Positions 1-6,965 are shown, counted from the stretch's first letter. The stretch is DNA of 14,340 nt from JBBSEZ01 sp038239195 (GCA_038239195.1 JBBSEZ010000257.1:1-14340); one strand, 5' to 3'. Notes: generated by a model not told the origin, from the letters alone. Made by a program: numbers and translations.

Positions 1-2063
1 CGCCCATCCCGCCCGAGACCGTCGCCGTGAACGTCACCGCCTGACCCGGCGCCGACAAGTTCTGGTTGGAAGACAGCGACGTCGAACTGGCGATGAGTAT
101 CTGCTTGCTGACGGTCAGGTCCTGCGCGTTCGCGAGGACCGTCCAGCCGAACGGGTTGGAGTAGGTGCCTCCTCGCGTCCCCCCGGCCGTCAAGATGGCC
201 TTGCTGAAGGGCGCCTCCGGGTTGTAGCCGCCCGCCAAATCGATTTGGAGCGTGCCGTTCACCGTCGCGTCGCCGCCGACGGCGAGCAAGCCCCAGGAGG
301 CGTCGGACGAGGCGTGGACGTCCAAAGTCCCGCCGGTCTGAACGTACTTGCCCGTGACGGTCAGGGCCAGTTGCGCCGGGTTGGAGCCAACGTCCACCCA
401 GCCGTTGATGACGCCCACGGAGCCGGCGATGGTGCCGCCCCCCACCAAAGTCCCCGCGGCCAGCAGGTAGACCTGGCCGGGGCCGATCGTGAGGGTGCCT
501 CCATCCAGGACGGTGTTGCCGCCGGCGCTCTGCCAGAGGCCCTGCTTGAACTCGATCCCCTGGCCGTTGAGGAAGAGGCCCCCCGACGTCTGGACGCGGA
601 TGTCGAAGACCGTGCCGTTGCCGACCCCGGTCTTCGACACACTCGCCAGGCCCCCAAGGTTCTTGAAGAAGGAGTTGTTGGCGGCCAGATCCAGGTCCGT
701 CATTTCGGCGTTGTTGCGGATCTCGAAGGTGCCGTCGTTCTCGAACGTCGCGTTGGTCAGCTGGATGTTGCCGGTGCCGTTCCAGCTACCTTGGGCCGTC
801 GAGGTCAGGGTGGTGTTCAGGAGCGACTTCACGGTGGCGCCGTCGATGACCATGACGCCCGAGATGGAAAACGCTTTCGGCCCATCCACCGCCCCGCCGG
901 TCCAGTTGAAGTTGTTCGTCGAGGAAACGATCCCGCCTCCGCCGAAGATGTCCCCAGTGATCGACGCACGATCGGACAGCTCCAGCGAAGTGTCAAACGT
1001 CACCGTCGTGTTGGCGGGCACGGTAAAGTTGGAGGTGCCCGTCACCTGAACGAGGCCAGCGCCCTCGAACGTGGGGGTCGTCCCCACGAGCAGGACGCCG
1101 GCCTTGAAAGCCAGGGTGGCGCCGAAGTCGATGGTGGCGCGACCGCTATCGGTGCTTATCGTCCCCGTCAGGCTTAACGTGCCCTGCTTCACCTCGACCT
1201 GACCACCCGGGAGGTTGTTCAGGTCGATGCCCAGGGTCGTCTCCCCGGCGGTTCGGTCCTTCACGACCGTCCCGGTGTTGTTGAAGGTGCCCAGGAGGGC
1301 GGTCGTCATTGCCCGGTCGCACAGGATGTTGAACGTGCCAAAGTTGTCGAACGTGGCGCCGGTGGTCAGCCCGATCATGCCGTCCGTCCAACTCGACGTG
1401 CCGTGATTGCCGAGCACCGAACCGCTGAAGCTCACGTTCGAGGCGAAGGTCATGGACGAGTTGCTGTCCGCGGTGATGAAGGCGATGGTGTTAGCGCTAA
1501 TGCCGTTGAAGTTGATGCCGCCCGGGCTCTGGGGCGTGCCGGCGATGGCGACCGTGCCGCTGCCTTGCAAAGCGCCGCCGGCCATCTGGTAGACGTGCGC
1601 GGTGAGCGTCTGGTCGGCATCGACCGACACGATGCCCCCCTCCTCGAGGACGGTATCGACGACCGAGAGGGCGCTGGCGATTCTCACAGTGCCCTGGTAG
1701 CCGGGGAGAACCTGGAGCTGCCCGATCGAGCTGGCGAAGTTGGGGTTGACGACAGCCGACTTGCTCCCGTTGGGCCGCCCCGCCAGGGCCCCGCTGAAGA
1801 CGGCGACGTCGGTCGAATCGACGGGCTTGACGCCGCCGACCCAGTTCGCGGCGGTGCTCGCGTTGTTGTCCACCCCATCGCCGGACCACGTGCAGATCGT
1901 GTTGGCGGGGAGGATGCGGGCGCCCAGCACCTCCAACCACGGCTTAGCAGTAACGGGGGCGGGCCGGGCAACGCGGCGCGGCGAACAGCCCGGCGATCCA
2001 GGCGGAGGTTGTGCGGAGCCGGGACTGGAAGCCGACGTGCATCTTGGTGATTCGGAGGAGCAT
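1..2063 (-). CDS. Large secreted beta-repeat/Ig-like surface protein, N-terminal part, apparent frameshift
   Basis: A single open frame runs without a stop from about position 1985 leftwards past base 1, giving at least 643 residues from the GTG codon at 1930. It starts with a Gemmata-style motif (KPWLEVLGARILPANT), then TWSGDGVDNN, then a long Gly/Thr/Asn-rich stretch of short beta repeats such as TFDNFGTFNI, TFNNTGTVV and TFENDGTFEI, which suggests a beta-helix passenger. The last visible residues (SSTSLSSNQNLSAPGQAVTF) look like the start of a bacterial Ig-like repeat. The only good start, ATG at 2063 with AAAGG upstream, opens MLLRITKMHVGFQSRL in another frame that stops at TAA 1944-1946. 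The two frames join naturally around APR/RVARPAPV, so one base seems lost between about 1946 and 1990. Alternatively, translation starts at TTG or GTG near 1930-1936. By family, such proteins are exported adhesin-like proteins; the ligand is unknown. The C-terminus lies outside the window. Confidence 0.8.
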
Positions 2064-2269
2064 GGGGGGGCCTTTGTGAGGCGTCCCGAGGCACGGCGGT
2101 GCGCCTCGCTGAACGAATCATCCTGGGCAGGACGTTCGCGCCCGGTCAAGCGAATTCGCGAGGATAAAATTCGATTTGTGGAAATAGCTGGAGGCGCGGG
2201 GCCGACCGGCGAGGGGGCCTGGCACGACGATGATGCCGGGACGATGGCGTTGAATTGACTGAAAGGAAA

Positions 2270-2298
2270 GGCGGCCCGAGTCGGGAGCTCGGGCCGCC
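2270..2298 (-). terminator. Hairpin terminator of the 85-aa zinc-ribbon gene
   Basis: There is a perfect 11-bp stem (GGCGGCCCGAG at 2270-2280 with CTCGGGCCGCC at 2288-2298) and a 7-nt loop. On the minus strand it is followed by the pyrimidine tract TTTCCTTTC. It begins 18 bases beyond the stop codon of the small gene. It fits an intrinsic terminator with an interrupted U tract, and it separates this gene from the large surface-protein gene downstream on the same strand. Confidence 0.75.
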
Positions 2299-2316
2299 TC
2301 TGGGCCTGCGGGGAGA

Positions 2317-2574
2317 TCACCAACTGCCCAGCACTTCCATCGTGAGCTGGCCGAGGCTTCGCTCGCTCACCGACGCCGGCTCGCCGCACTCCGAGCAGCG
2401 GATGTTGCCGCAGCCGATCAGCGTCGTGAAGATCATGTCCTCGTAGGTCTCGCCGTCGCCCAGCGCGTACCACGGCCCCTCGTCGGCCATGCGGTCGAGC
2501 ACCTCGGCGGCCGGCGTCTCGGGAGAGGCCGCGAACGAGCAGCAGCAGTGGGGGCAGTACAGTTCGACCTGCAT
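2317..2574 (-). CDS. Small cysteine-rich zinc-ribbon-like protein, 85 aa
   Basis: The protein has 85 residues and no signal peptide or membrane segment, so it is probably cytoplasmic. CPHC at residues 7-10 (followed by two more Cys) and CSEC at 60-63 form a likely four-cysteine zinc ribbon; Cys55 is extra. The roughly 50-residue insert between the knuckles is acidic (for example MADEGPWYALGDGETYEDM), longer than in a classical rubredoxin-type ribbon. The ATG is preceded by an excellent ribosome binding site (AGGAGGTGA, 2578-2586), which fixes the start. It stands alone, with its own terminator and a possible sigma-54 promoter upstream. I do not recognise a named family. A nucleic-acid or protein-binding role is only a guess from the ribbon. 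Confidence 0.85.
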   Translation of the reverse strand: MQVELYCPHCCCSFAASPETPAAEVLDRMADEGPWYALGDGETYEDMIFTTLIGCGNIRCSECGEPASVSERSLGQLTMEVLGSW

Positions 2575-2626
2575 GGCTCACCTCCTGATAAACCAGAACG
2601 GCATTTGCTTTGATGGGAAGTGTTAT

Positions 2627-2642
2627 TGCAAGCGCGATACCA
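2627..2642 (-). promoter_or_regulatory. Possible sigma-54 (-24/-12) promoter for the zinc-ribbon gene
   Basis: The minus strand reads TGGTATCGCGCTTGCA. It carries the invariant GG and GC doublets at the required 10-base separation and the TTGCA -12 box; the consensus is TGGCACG-N4-TTGCW. The -24 box deviates at two or three positions. A start about 12 bases downstream would leave an RNA leader of roughly 40 bases before the ATG at 2574. No enhancer-binding site was identified. A TTGACA lies slightly upstream (2653-2658), but no -10 box follows at a usable spacing. Confidence 0.35.
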
Positions 2643-2963
2643 ATCGCCGCTCTGTCAAGGTGATTTCTCGAATGAATGGCCATATCTCCTTCATCTGCTT
2701 TGACTTCGGTCGTTCAATTTGCGGTGGCCCCGGCGCGCGAGCGGGAGGGCGGCGCGGTCGGTTTTGCAAGAACCGCCAGAGCAATGTACAAAAGCGTTCT
2801 CTTGCCTCCCTTGTGTGCTTCACGCGCATGCCGGAAAATTGGTCGCCGAGGCAAGCCAGGCAAACGAGGAAGGACGACGGGGCAGGGCCCTGCCAGGCTT
2901 GCGTTGGCGGGGCGGTTTGGCGATGCTGGGGTTGTGGGTGGTCAGTTCTCCTGGGTGAGATGA

Positions 2964-3120
2964 GGCGAGCGGGGGCGTTAGCCCCCTGTTGGCGAGCGGG
3001 GGGCGTAAGCCCCCTGTTGGGGGGGGGGGGGGGGGGGGCCCCCCGGGGGGGGGGGGGGGGGGGGGCCACCCCCCGGGGGGGGGGCCGGTCCCCGGGGGGG
3101 CCCCCCCCCCCCCGCTCGCC
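2964..3120. repeat. Hairpin-forming 27/28-bp tandem repeats followed by G/C homopolymer runs
   Basis: Two adjacent copies of a unit begin GGCGAGC and end CCCCCTGTT (2964-2990 and 2991-3018). Each contains a hairpin of the form GGGGGCGTTAGCCCCC or GGGGGCGTAAGCCCCC. From 3019 the sequence becomes G20, C6, G21, then short C and G runs up to C13 at 3101-3113, and it closes with GCTCGCC (3114-3120), the inverse of the unit's start. The whole block is therefore bracketed by inverted GGCGAGC ends. The outer units look like a dispersed intergenic palindrome. The homopolymer centre is unlike natural sequence elsewhere in the window and is probably a sequencing or assembly error. Confidence 0.7.
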
Positions 3121-3159
3121 TGGAAAAAGGCTCATCCCGCGCAGGCGGGAGGGGTGGCA

Positions 3160-5223
3160 ATGCGCGATTCGTTGCCGGTCGGTTTGGAGCAGTTGCTGGG
3201 GGCCGCGCCGCGGTTGGGCCCGCTGGCCCGGTTGGGGCTGCGCACCGTGGGCGACCTGCTGTTCCACTTCCCGCGCTCCTACGAAGACCTGACCGACCTG
3301 CGGCCCATCGCCGCCCTGACCTCGGGCGCCTTGCAGACCGTTCAGGGCGAGGTCGTCGAGATGGACACGCGCTACCTCAACGATGGGGGCTTCGTCGTCA
3401 GCGTGGTGCTCAACGACGGCGGGCCGCGCAGCCTCGAAGGCGCGTGGTTCAACCAGGCCCACGTCACGCGGCGCTTCCGCTACGGACAGCGGCTGTCGTT
3501 CAGCGGCAAGGCGCGCTGGCAGCGCGATCACTGGCAGATGGTCGGGCCGCGCGTGCAAATCCTCGACCCGGGCGTGGACGTCTCGACGCCCGGCATCGTC
3601 CCCGTCTACCCGCTCACGGAAGACCTGCGCCCCGATCACCTCCGCCCGCTCATCGGCCGAGCTATCGACCTCCACGCGCCCTCCCTGCCCGAGGTGTTGC
3701 CCGAGGAGTTGCGCCAGCGCCACGGCTGGCCCGGCGTCTTGGAGGCCCTGCGCGCGGTCCATTTCCCCTCCAGCCTGGAGGCGGCGGAGCGCGGCCGGCG
3801 GCGCTTCGTCTACGAGGAGTTGCTGCTCTGCCAGCTCGCCCTGGCCCTGCGGCGGCGCGAGACGCGCGACCGGCGCAGCGCCCCCGTCCTGGCCGTCACC
3901 GAGCAGATCGACGCGCGCATCCGCCGGCTGTTCCCGTTCCCCCTGACGGGCGATCAGGACCGGGCCATTGCCGACGTCTGCCGCGACCTGGCGAGCGGCC
4001 GGCCGATGCAGCGCCTGGTGCAGGCCGACGTGGGCGCCGGCAAGACCGCCGTGGCCGCGTACGCGCTGCTGGTGGCGGTGGCGTGCAAACACCAGGCGGC
4101 GTTGATGGCGCCGACGGAGGTGCTGGCCCGCCAGCACGCCGCCACGCTGGAGGGCTACCTCGCAAATAGCCGGGTGCGCCGGCTGCTGCTCACGGGGGCG
4201 CTGACGCCGCGCGAGCGCCGCGCCGCCCTCGACGCGCTGAAGGCCGGCGAGATCGACCTCGTGGTCGGCACGCAGTCGCTGGTGCAGGAGGGCGTCGAGT
4301 TCGCCCGCCTGGGGCTGGTGGTGATCGACGAGCAGCACAAGTTCGGCGTGCAGCAGCGGGCGCGGGTGCGCCGGCTGGGGGCCGATCCGCACTACCTGGT
4401 GATGACGGCCACGCCGATCCCGCGCACGGTGGCCCTGACCGTCTTCGGCGACCTCGACGTGTCGCTGATCCGCGAGCTGCCGCCCGGCCGGCAGCCCGTC
4501 GCCACGCGCTGGCTGTCCGAGGCGGAGCGCGACCGGGCGCACGCGCTGCTGCGCGAGGGGCTGGAGCAGAAGAAGCAGGCATACGTCGTCTGCCCGCTCA
4601 TCGAGGAGGCGGAGGGGCTGGACGTGAAGTCGGCCACGCGCACCTATGAGGAGCTCCGAAGCGGGCCGTTCAGGGGCTTCCGCGTCGGACTGCTGCACGG
4701 CCGGCAGGACGACGCGACCAAGGCGGACGCGATGGCGCGTTTTCGGGCCCACGAAATCGACTTGCTCGTCTGCACGTCGGTGGTCGAGGTGGGCATCGAC
4801 GTGCCGAATGCGACGCTGCTGTTGATCGAGCGCGCCGAGCGGTTCGGGCTGTCGCAGCTCCACCAGTTGCGCGGCCGGGTGAGCCGGGGCGCCGCGCCCG
4901 GGCTCTGCCTGCTGTTCGCTCAGCCGGCCGGCGACGAGGGGCGCGAGCGATTGCGGGCGCTCTTGCGCTCGACGGACGGTTTCGCGCTGGCGGAGGAGGA
5001 CGCGCGTCTGCGGGGGGTGGGCGAGCTATTCGGCTCGCGCCAGCACGGGGCGGGAGAGTTACTTGTTGGGGCTCGCGACGCGGGCCTGCTGGACGTGGCC
5101 CGGCGCGATGCGTTCGCGCTGGTGGACGGCGATCCGGAGTTGCGGCGGGAGGAACACGCGGGGCTGCGCGAGGCGGTGTGGCGCAGGTATGGGGAGACGT
5201 TGGAACTGAGTGAGGTGGGGTGA
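3160..5223 (+). CDS. recG: ATP-dependent DNA helicase RecG
   Basis: RecG is a 3'-5' helicase that remodels stalled replication forks, Holliday junctions and R-loops during recombination and repair. The 687-aa length matches the family (about 690). The N-terminal wedge/OB region includes LGLRTVGDLLFHFPRSYEDL. Walker A is DVGAGKT (residues 290-296), the Walker B box is DEQH (390-393), motif III is TATPIPRT from residue 416, and helicase C motifs include VVEVGIDVPNA and HQLRGRVSRG (568-577). The last has Ser where most RecGs have Gly. The C-terminal GELFGSRQHG segment matches the translocation (TRG) region. The ATG at 3160 follows GGGAGGGG and starts the first family-like residues (MRDSLPVGLEQLLG). 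The frame stays open upstream only because of the poly-G tract, so no earlier start is credible. It converges on the downstream dehydrogenase gene and shares no operon with it. Confidence 0.97.
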   Translation: MRDSLPVGLEQLLGAAPRLGPLARLGLRTVGDLLFHFPRSYEDLTDLRPIAALTSGALQTVQGEVVEMDTRYLNDGGFVVSVVLNDGGPRSLEGAWFNQAHVTRRFRYGQRLSFSGKARWQRDHWQMVGPRVQILDPGVDVSTPGIVPVYPLTEDLRPDHLRPLIGRAIDLHAPSLPEVLPEELRQRHGWPGVLEALRAVHFPSSLEAAERGRRRFVYEELLLCQLALALRRRETRDRRSAPVLAVTEQIDARIRRLFPFPLTGDQDRAIADVCRDLASGRPMQRLVQADVGAGKTAVAAYALLVAVACKHQAALMAPTEVLARQHAATLEGYLANSRVRRLLLTGALTPRERRAALDALKAGEIDLVVGTQSLVQEGVEFARLGLVVIDEQHKFGVQQRARVRRLGADPHYLVMTATPIPRTVALTVFGDLDVSLIRELPPGRQPVATRWLSEAERDRAHALLREGLEQKKQAYVVCPLIEEAEGLDVKSATRTYEELRSGPFRGFRVGLLHGRQDDATKADAMARFRAHEIDLLVCTSVVEVGIDVPNATLLLIERAERFGLSQLHQLRGRVSRGAAPGLCLLFAQPAGDEGRERLRALLRSTDGFALAEEDARLRGVGELFGSRQHGAGELLVGARDAGLLDVARRDAFALVDGDPELRREEHAGLREAVWRRYGETLELSEVG

Positions 5224-5370
5224 CGGCATGGACACGGGCATCACGAAGGCGCCGCGCTCGCCTGCACCGGGGCCGGAGGTGTCGTTGTACGGGAGGCAAC
5301 GCACCCAGAGGGCTTGCGCGAGAGGCCGCGAAGGGGCGAGAGGCCCATGGGAGAGGTGCCGGGATCGTAG

Positions 5371-5392
5371 GGACAAGCGTCCTCACTTGTCC
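5371..5392. repeat. Palindromic repeat element, copy 1
   Basis: GGACAAG (5371-5377) pairs with CTTGTCC (5386-5392) across an 8-nt loop. Its core GACAAGCGTCCTC matches the reverse complement of the element at 5427-5450, so the two are inverted copies of one palindromic sequence 34 bases apart. They lie between the convergent stops of recG and the dehydrogenase gene. Confidence 0.6.
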
Positions 5393-5426
5393 TCGCCCGG
5401 GAATGGGCGCGAGCTCCAGACCAAGG

Positions 5427-5450
5427 CCGACAAGCGAGGACGCTTGTCGG
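5427..5450. repeat. Palindromic repeat element, copy 2 (inverted)
   Basis: There is a perfect 10-bp stem (CCGACAAGCG, 5427-5436, with CGCTTGTCGG, 5441-5450) closed by an AGGA tetraloop. It is an inverted relative of the element at 5371-5392. In RNA from either strand it would fold strongly and could end transcription of either convergent gene, although no U tract follows. Confidence 0.65.
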
Positions 5451-5477
5451 CACGGTAACACGCCCTGCGTCATTTAT

Positions 5478-5492
5478 CCCGCTGCCAGCGGG
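5478..5492. terminator. Short GC hairpin between the convergent genes
   Basis: CCCGCT (5478-5483) pairs with AGCGGG (5487-5492) around a 3-nt loop. On the plus strand it is followed by the pyrimidine-rich run CTTGTCTTCTCCCCC, which makes it a possible weak terminator for recG. On the minus strand it lies 15 bases beyond the dehydrogenase stop codon and is followed by ATAAATG. It could instead be another dispersed palindrome. Confidence 0.4.
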
Positions 5493-5506
5493 CTTGTCTT
5501 CTCCCC

Positions 5507-6265
5507 CTACACGGAATCGGGCGCGAACACCGTGCGGCCCCCATCCACCGGCAGGCAAACGCCGGTGACAAAATCGTTCTCGACGAAGAACAGCACCGCC
5601 CGCGCCACGTCTTGCGGCGTCCCCTCGCGCTTGACCAAAGTGCCCTCGATCGCCTGGCGGCGCTCCTCCTCCGGCAGATCGGGCGGCAGCATCACGGGCC
5701 CCGGTAGGACGCAGTTGACGCGCACGGCCGGGTTGCGGGCCCCCAGTTCGACGGCCAGGCAGCGCGTCAGCGTCGGGATCGCCCCCTTGGACGGGAAGTA
5801 GGCCGCGTAGTTCACGTAGGGCCGGGCCACCGCCCAGTCGCCCAGGTTGACGATGCACCCGCCCTCGGGTTGGCGCACCATCGCCAGGCCGGCCTGCTGC
5901 GCGCAGAGGAAGGTGCTCAGCGTGTTGGTCTCGAAGTAGTAGCGCACGTCGGCCGCCGTCACGTCTTCGAGCTTCTTGCTCTGCCAGTCCGCCGCGCAGT
6001 TCACCAGCACGTCGAGCCGACCGAAGGTGGACAGCGCTTGCTCGATCAGCCCGCGGGCCGAGCGCTCGTCGGTCAAGTCTGCTTGCAGGGCGATTGCCTC
6101 CACGCCCAGGGCGCGGAAGGACTCGACGGTCTCTGCGGCCTCCGCGGCGGAACTGCGATAGTGGACGCCCAGAGCATAGCCGCGCTTCGCCAAGGCCTGT
6201 GCGACGTGCCAGCCGATGCGGCGCTTGCCGCTGCCCGTCACCAGGGCCACCTTGGGGCTTGCCAT
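5507..6265 (-). CDS. Short-chain dehydrogenase/reductase, pteridine-reductase-like
   Basis: This is a 252-aa NAD(P)-dependent oxidoreductase of the classical SDR fold, probably cytosolic. The cofactor-binding loop is TGSGKRRIG (residues 10-18), and HYRSS (35-39) after beta2 suggests NADPH preference. NCAAD (89-93) replaces NNAG. The catalytic region is LGDWAVARPYVNYAAYFPSK (141-160), so Asp143 stands where most SDRs have Ser, with Tyr156 and Lys160. The Asp-13-Tyr-4-Lys spacing equals that known for trypanosomatid pteridine reductase PTR1 (Asp181, Tyr194, Lys198). The PG motif and the C-terminal FVTGVCLPVDGG are typical. The ATG at 6265 is chosen because GAGGTGA lies just upstream and it begins the fold; an upstream in-frame extension to 6469 is low-complexity and not family-like. 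It is monocistronic and convergent with recG. Substrate assignment (dihydropterin or dihydrofolate) is inference; a FabG-like role is the alternative. Confidence 0.92.
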   Translation of the reverse strand: MASPKVALVTGSGKRRIGWHVAQALAKRGYALGVHYRSSAAEAAETVESFRALGVEAIALQADLTDERSARGLIEQALSTFGRLDVLVNCAADWQSKKLEDVTAADVRYYFETNTLSTFLCAQQAGLAMVRQPEGGCIVNLGDWAVARPYVNYAAYFPSKGAIPTLTRCLAVELGARNPAVRVNCVLPGPVMLPPDLPEEERRQAIEGTLVKREGTPQDVARAVLFFVENDFVTGVCLPVDGGRTVFAPDSV

Positions 6266-6567
6266 CGAATCACCTCGGAAGGAGAAGAGAGGAGGACGGT
6301 CATTCGAGGGGCGGCCAACGGCCGGTCGCTTCGCCCTGGCCCTCGGCGGCCGTCCCGCTTTCTTATTCTGGACAAAGGGGGCACGCTCGGCACGGGGCTG
6401 AAGGCAAGACCGCCGGCATTTGGCGCGAAGTTTGCTAAGAGAAGGGCGAACGCAACGGCTTGCCGGCACGAAGGGCGCGCCGGGGCCCAGTCTGGACTGC
6501 GCCAGGCTCCTCGCCCGGGCCCCGTACTCGGACGCGCGCGCCGTACGCTGCCTCGAGGAGCCCCCCC
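6266..6567. other. Divergent intergenic region, dehydrogenase / coiled-coil gene
   Basis: This 302-bp region separates two divergent genes and must hold their promoters, but no convincing -35/-10 pair is visible on either strand. A slightly AT-richer patch (TTTCTTATTCTGGAC near 6359) and another (AGTTTGCTAAGAG near 6429) are the best places to look. An 8-bp inverted repeat (CGGGGCCC 6481-6488, GGGCCCCG 6517-6524) sits in the leader of the plus-strand gene. No protein-like frame was found. Confidence 0.5.
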
Positions 6568-6765
6568 ATGCTGCAAGAAGTCATTCGGATCGCGAGCATG
6601 ACCGAGCAACTGGCGCGGCAGAACGTCGCCCTCGCCAACGAAACGAAAGAAATTCTTCAGGAAGTCAAAGAAGGCCTCCGCGAGGTCAAGCAAGACGTGC
6701 GCGAGCTGAAAGAGAGACTGCGCGAGGTCAAGGAGGCCAGGGTCGAAGAGAAAAAGGGCAGATGA
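6568..6765 (+). CDS. Small coiled-coil protein, 65 aa
   Basis: This short protein is almost entirely a predicted alpha helix. After MLQEVIRIASMTEQLARQNV, residues of about 30-57 form four clean heptads (LQEVKEG, LREVKQD, VRELKER, LREVKEA) with Leu/Val at a and Val/Leu at d, and charged residues elsewhere. The tail is Lys-rich. It has no signal peptide, Cys residues or membrane segment. The ATG at 6568 is preceded by GAGGAG with about 7 bases spacing; the frame is open further upstream, but that part is Arg/Pro-rich shadow sequence. It faces the tRNA-Ala gene, and a shared hairpin lies between their 3' ends. Oligomerisation, most likely as a parallel coiled coil, is the only inference I can support; the function is unknown. 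Confidence 0.7.
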   Translation: MLQEVIRIASMTEQLARQNVALANETKEILQEVKEGLREVKQDVRELKERLREVKEARVEEKKGR

Positions 6766-6790
6766 CCTGGCGTGGAGGGATGGAATGAAC

Positions 6791-6818
6791 AAAGCCTTCC
6801 GAGAGATCGGAAGGCTTT
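6791..6818 (-). terminator. Hairpin terminator behind tRNA-Ala (possibly bidirectional)
   Basis: There is a perfect 11-bp stem (AAAGCCTTCCG 6791-6801, CGGAAGGCTTT 6808-6818) with a 6-nt loop. The A- and T-rich stem ends give a short U run on either strand. It begins six bases past the 3' end of the tRNA on the minus strand and 25 bases past the stop of the coiled-coil gene on the plus strand, so it could terminate both. Confidence 0.8.
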
Positions 6819-6823
6819 GCGAG

Positions 6824-6896
6824 TGGAGCCGAGGGGGCTCGAACCCCTAACCTCAGCATTGCGAACGCTGCGCTCTCCCAGTTGAGCTACGGCCCC
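6824..6896 (-). tRNA. tRNA-Ala (anticodon CGC)
   Basis: This is a 73-nt cloverleaf. The acceptor stem is GGGGCCG with CGGCTCC and discriminator A. It includes the G3:U70 wobble pair that is the known identity determinant for alanyl-tRNA synthetase. The D arm is AGCTC-AACTGGGA-GAGC. The anticodon stem carries loop TTCGCAA, giving anticodon CGC for GCG codons. The T arm contains GGTTCGA. The CCA end is not encoded (the next bases are CTC) and would be added after transcription. A CGC-anticodon isoacceptor fits the high GC content. Confidence 0.97.
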
Positions 6897-6911
6897 CACG
6901 TTCCTGAGGTG

Positions 6912-6939
6912 ATTATAGGGGCAGGCCGGCCGTCCGCAA
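6912..6939 (-). promoter_or_regulatory. Sigma-70 type promoter of tRNA-Ala
   Basis: On the minus strand, TTGCGG (6934-6939) and a perfect TATAAT (6912-6917) are separated by 16 bases. Transcription would start near 6905, about nine bases before the mature tRNA 5' end. The perfect -10 box in such GC-rich DNA makes this the clearest promoter in the window. Confidence 0.8.
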
Positions 6940-6945
6940 GAGGGA

Positions 6946-6965
6946 CCGGCCGCGGAAACGGCCGG
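6946..6965 (-). terminator. Possible weak terminator after the TPR operon
   Basis: CCGGCCG (6946-6952) pairs with CGGCCGG (6959-6965) around a 6-nt loop, 34 bases past the stop codon of the last operon gene. On the minus strand TCCCTCTTG follows, which is only weakly U-rich. The position, just ahead of the tRNA promoter, fits a boundary between the operon and the tRNA gene. Confidence 0.4.

Larger units (their letters stand above)
2575..3159. other. Non-coding stretch between the zinc-ribbon gene and recG
   Basis: No reading frame here has protein-like composition or a ribosome binding site. The left part (2600-2720) is less GC-rich than its surroundings and probably holds the promoter of the minus-strand small gene. 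The middle (2720-2960) is ordinary GC-rich sequence with a short palindrome (CAGGGCCCTG near 2883) and no clear promoter for recG. The right part (2964-3120) is the repeat and G/C-run element described separately. The recG ribosome binding site follows directly after it. Confidence 0.6.

Noticed and set aside
245..1177. A 310-codon plus-strand frame opposite the surface protein
   Set aside because: The minus-strand frame is continuous past both ends, with beta-repeat and Ig-like sequence. The plus frame is a low-information shadow.
2653..2658. TTGACA as a -35 box for the zinc-ribbon gene
   Set aside because: No acceptable -10 hexamer is found 15-19 bases downstream on the minus strand.
2964..3018. 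Two direct repeats as a possible CRISPR start
   Set aside because: The units abut without spacers and are internally palindromic. No cas gene is visible.
3019..3065. Poly-G tract as a phase-variation switch for recG
   Set aside because: RecG homology starts after the tract at 3160 with its own ribosome binding site, so slippage would not alter the reading frame. An assembly error is more likely.
2623..4863. A 746-codon open frame antisense to recG
   Set aside because: It runs through the poly-G/C block as proline runs and is antisense to clear RecG motifs. Its Arg/Gln/Pro/His-rich composition is typical of a shadow frame in GC-rich DNA.
5210..5458. Small plus-strand frame after recG
   Set aside because: It overlaps the recG end, runs through the palindromic repeats, and lacks a ribosome binding site and protein-like composition.
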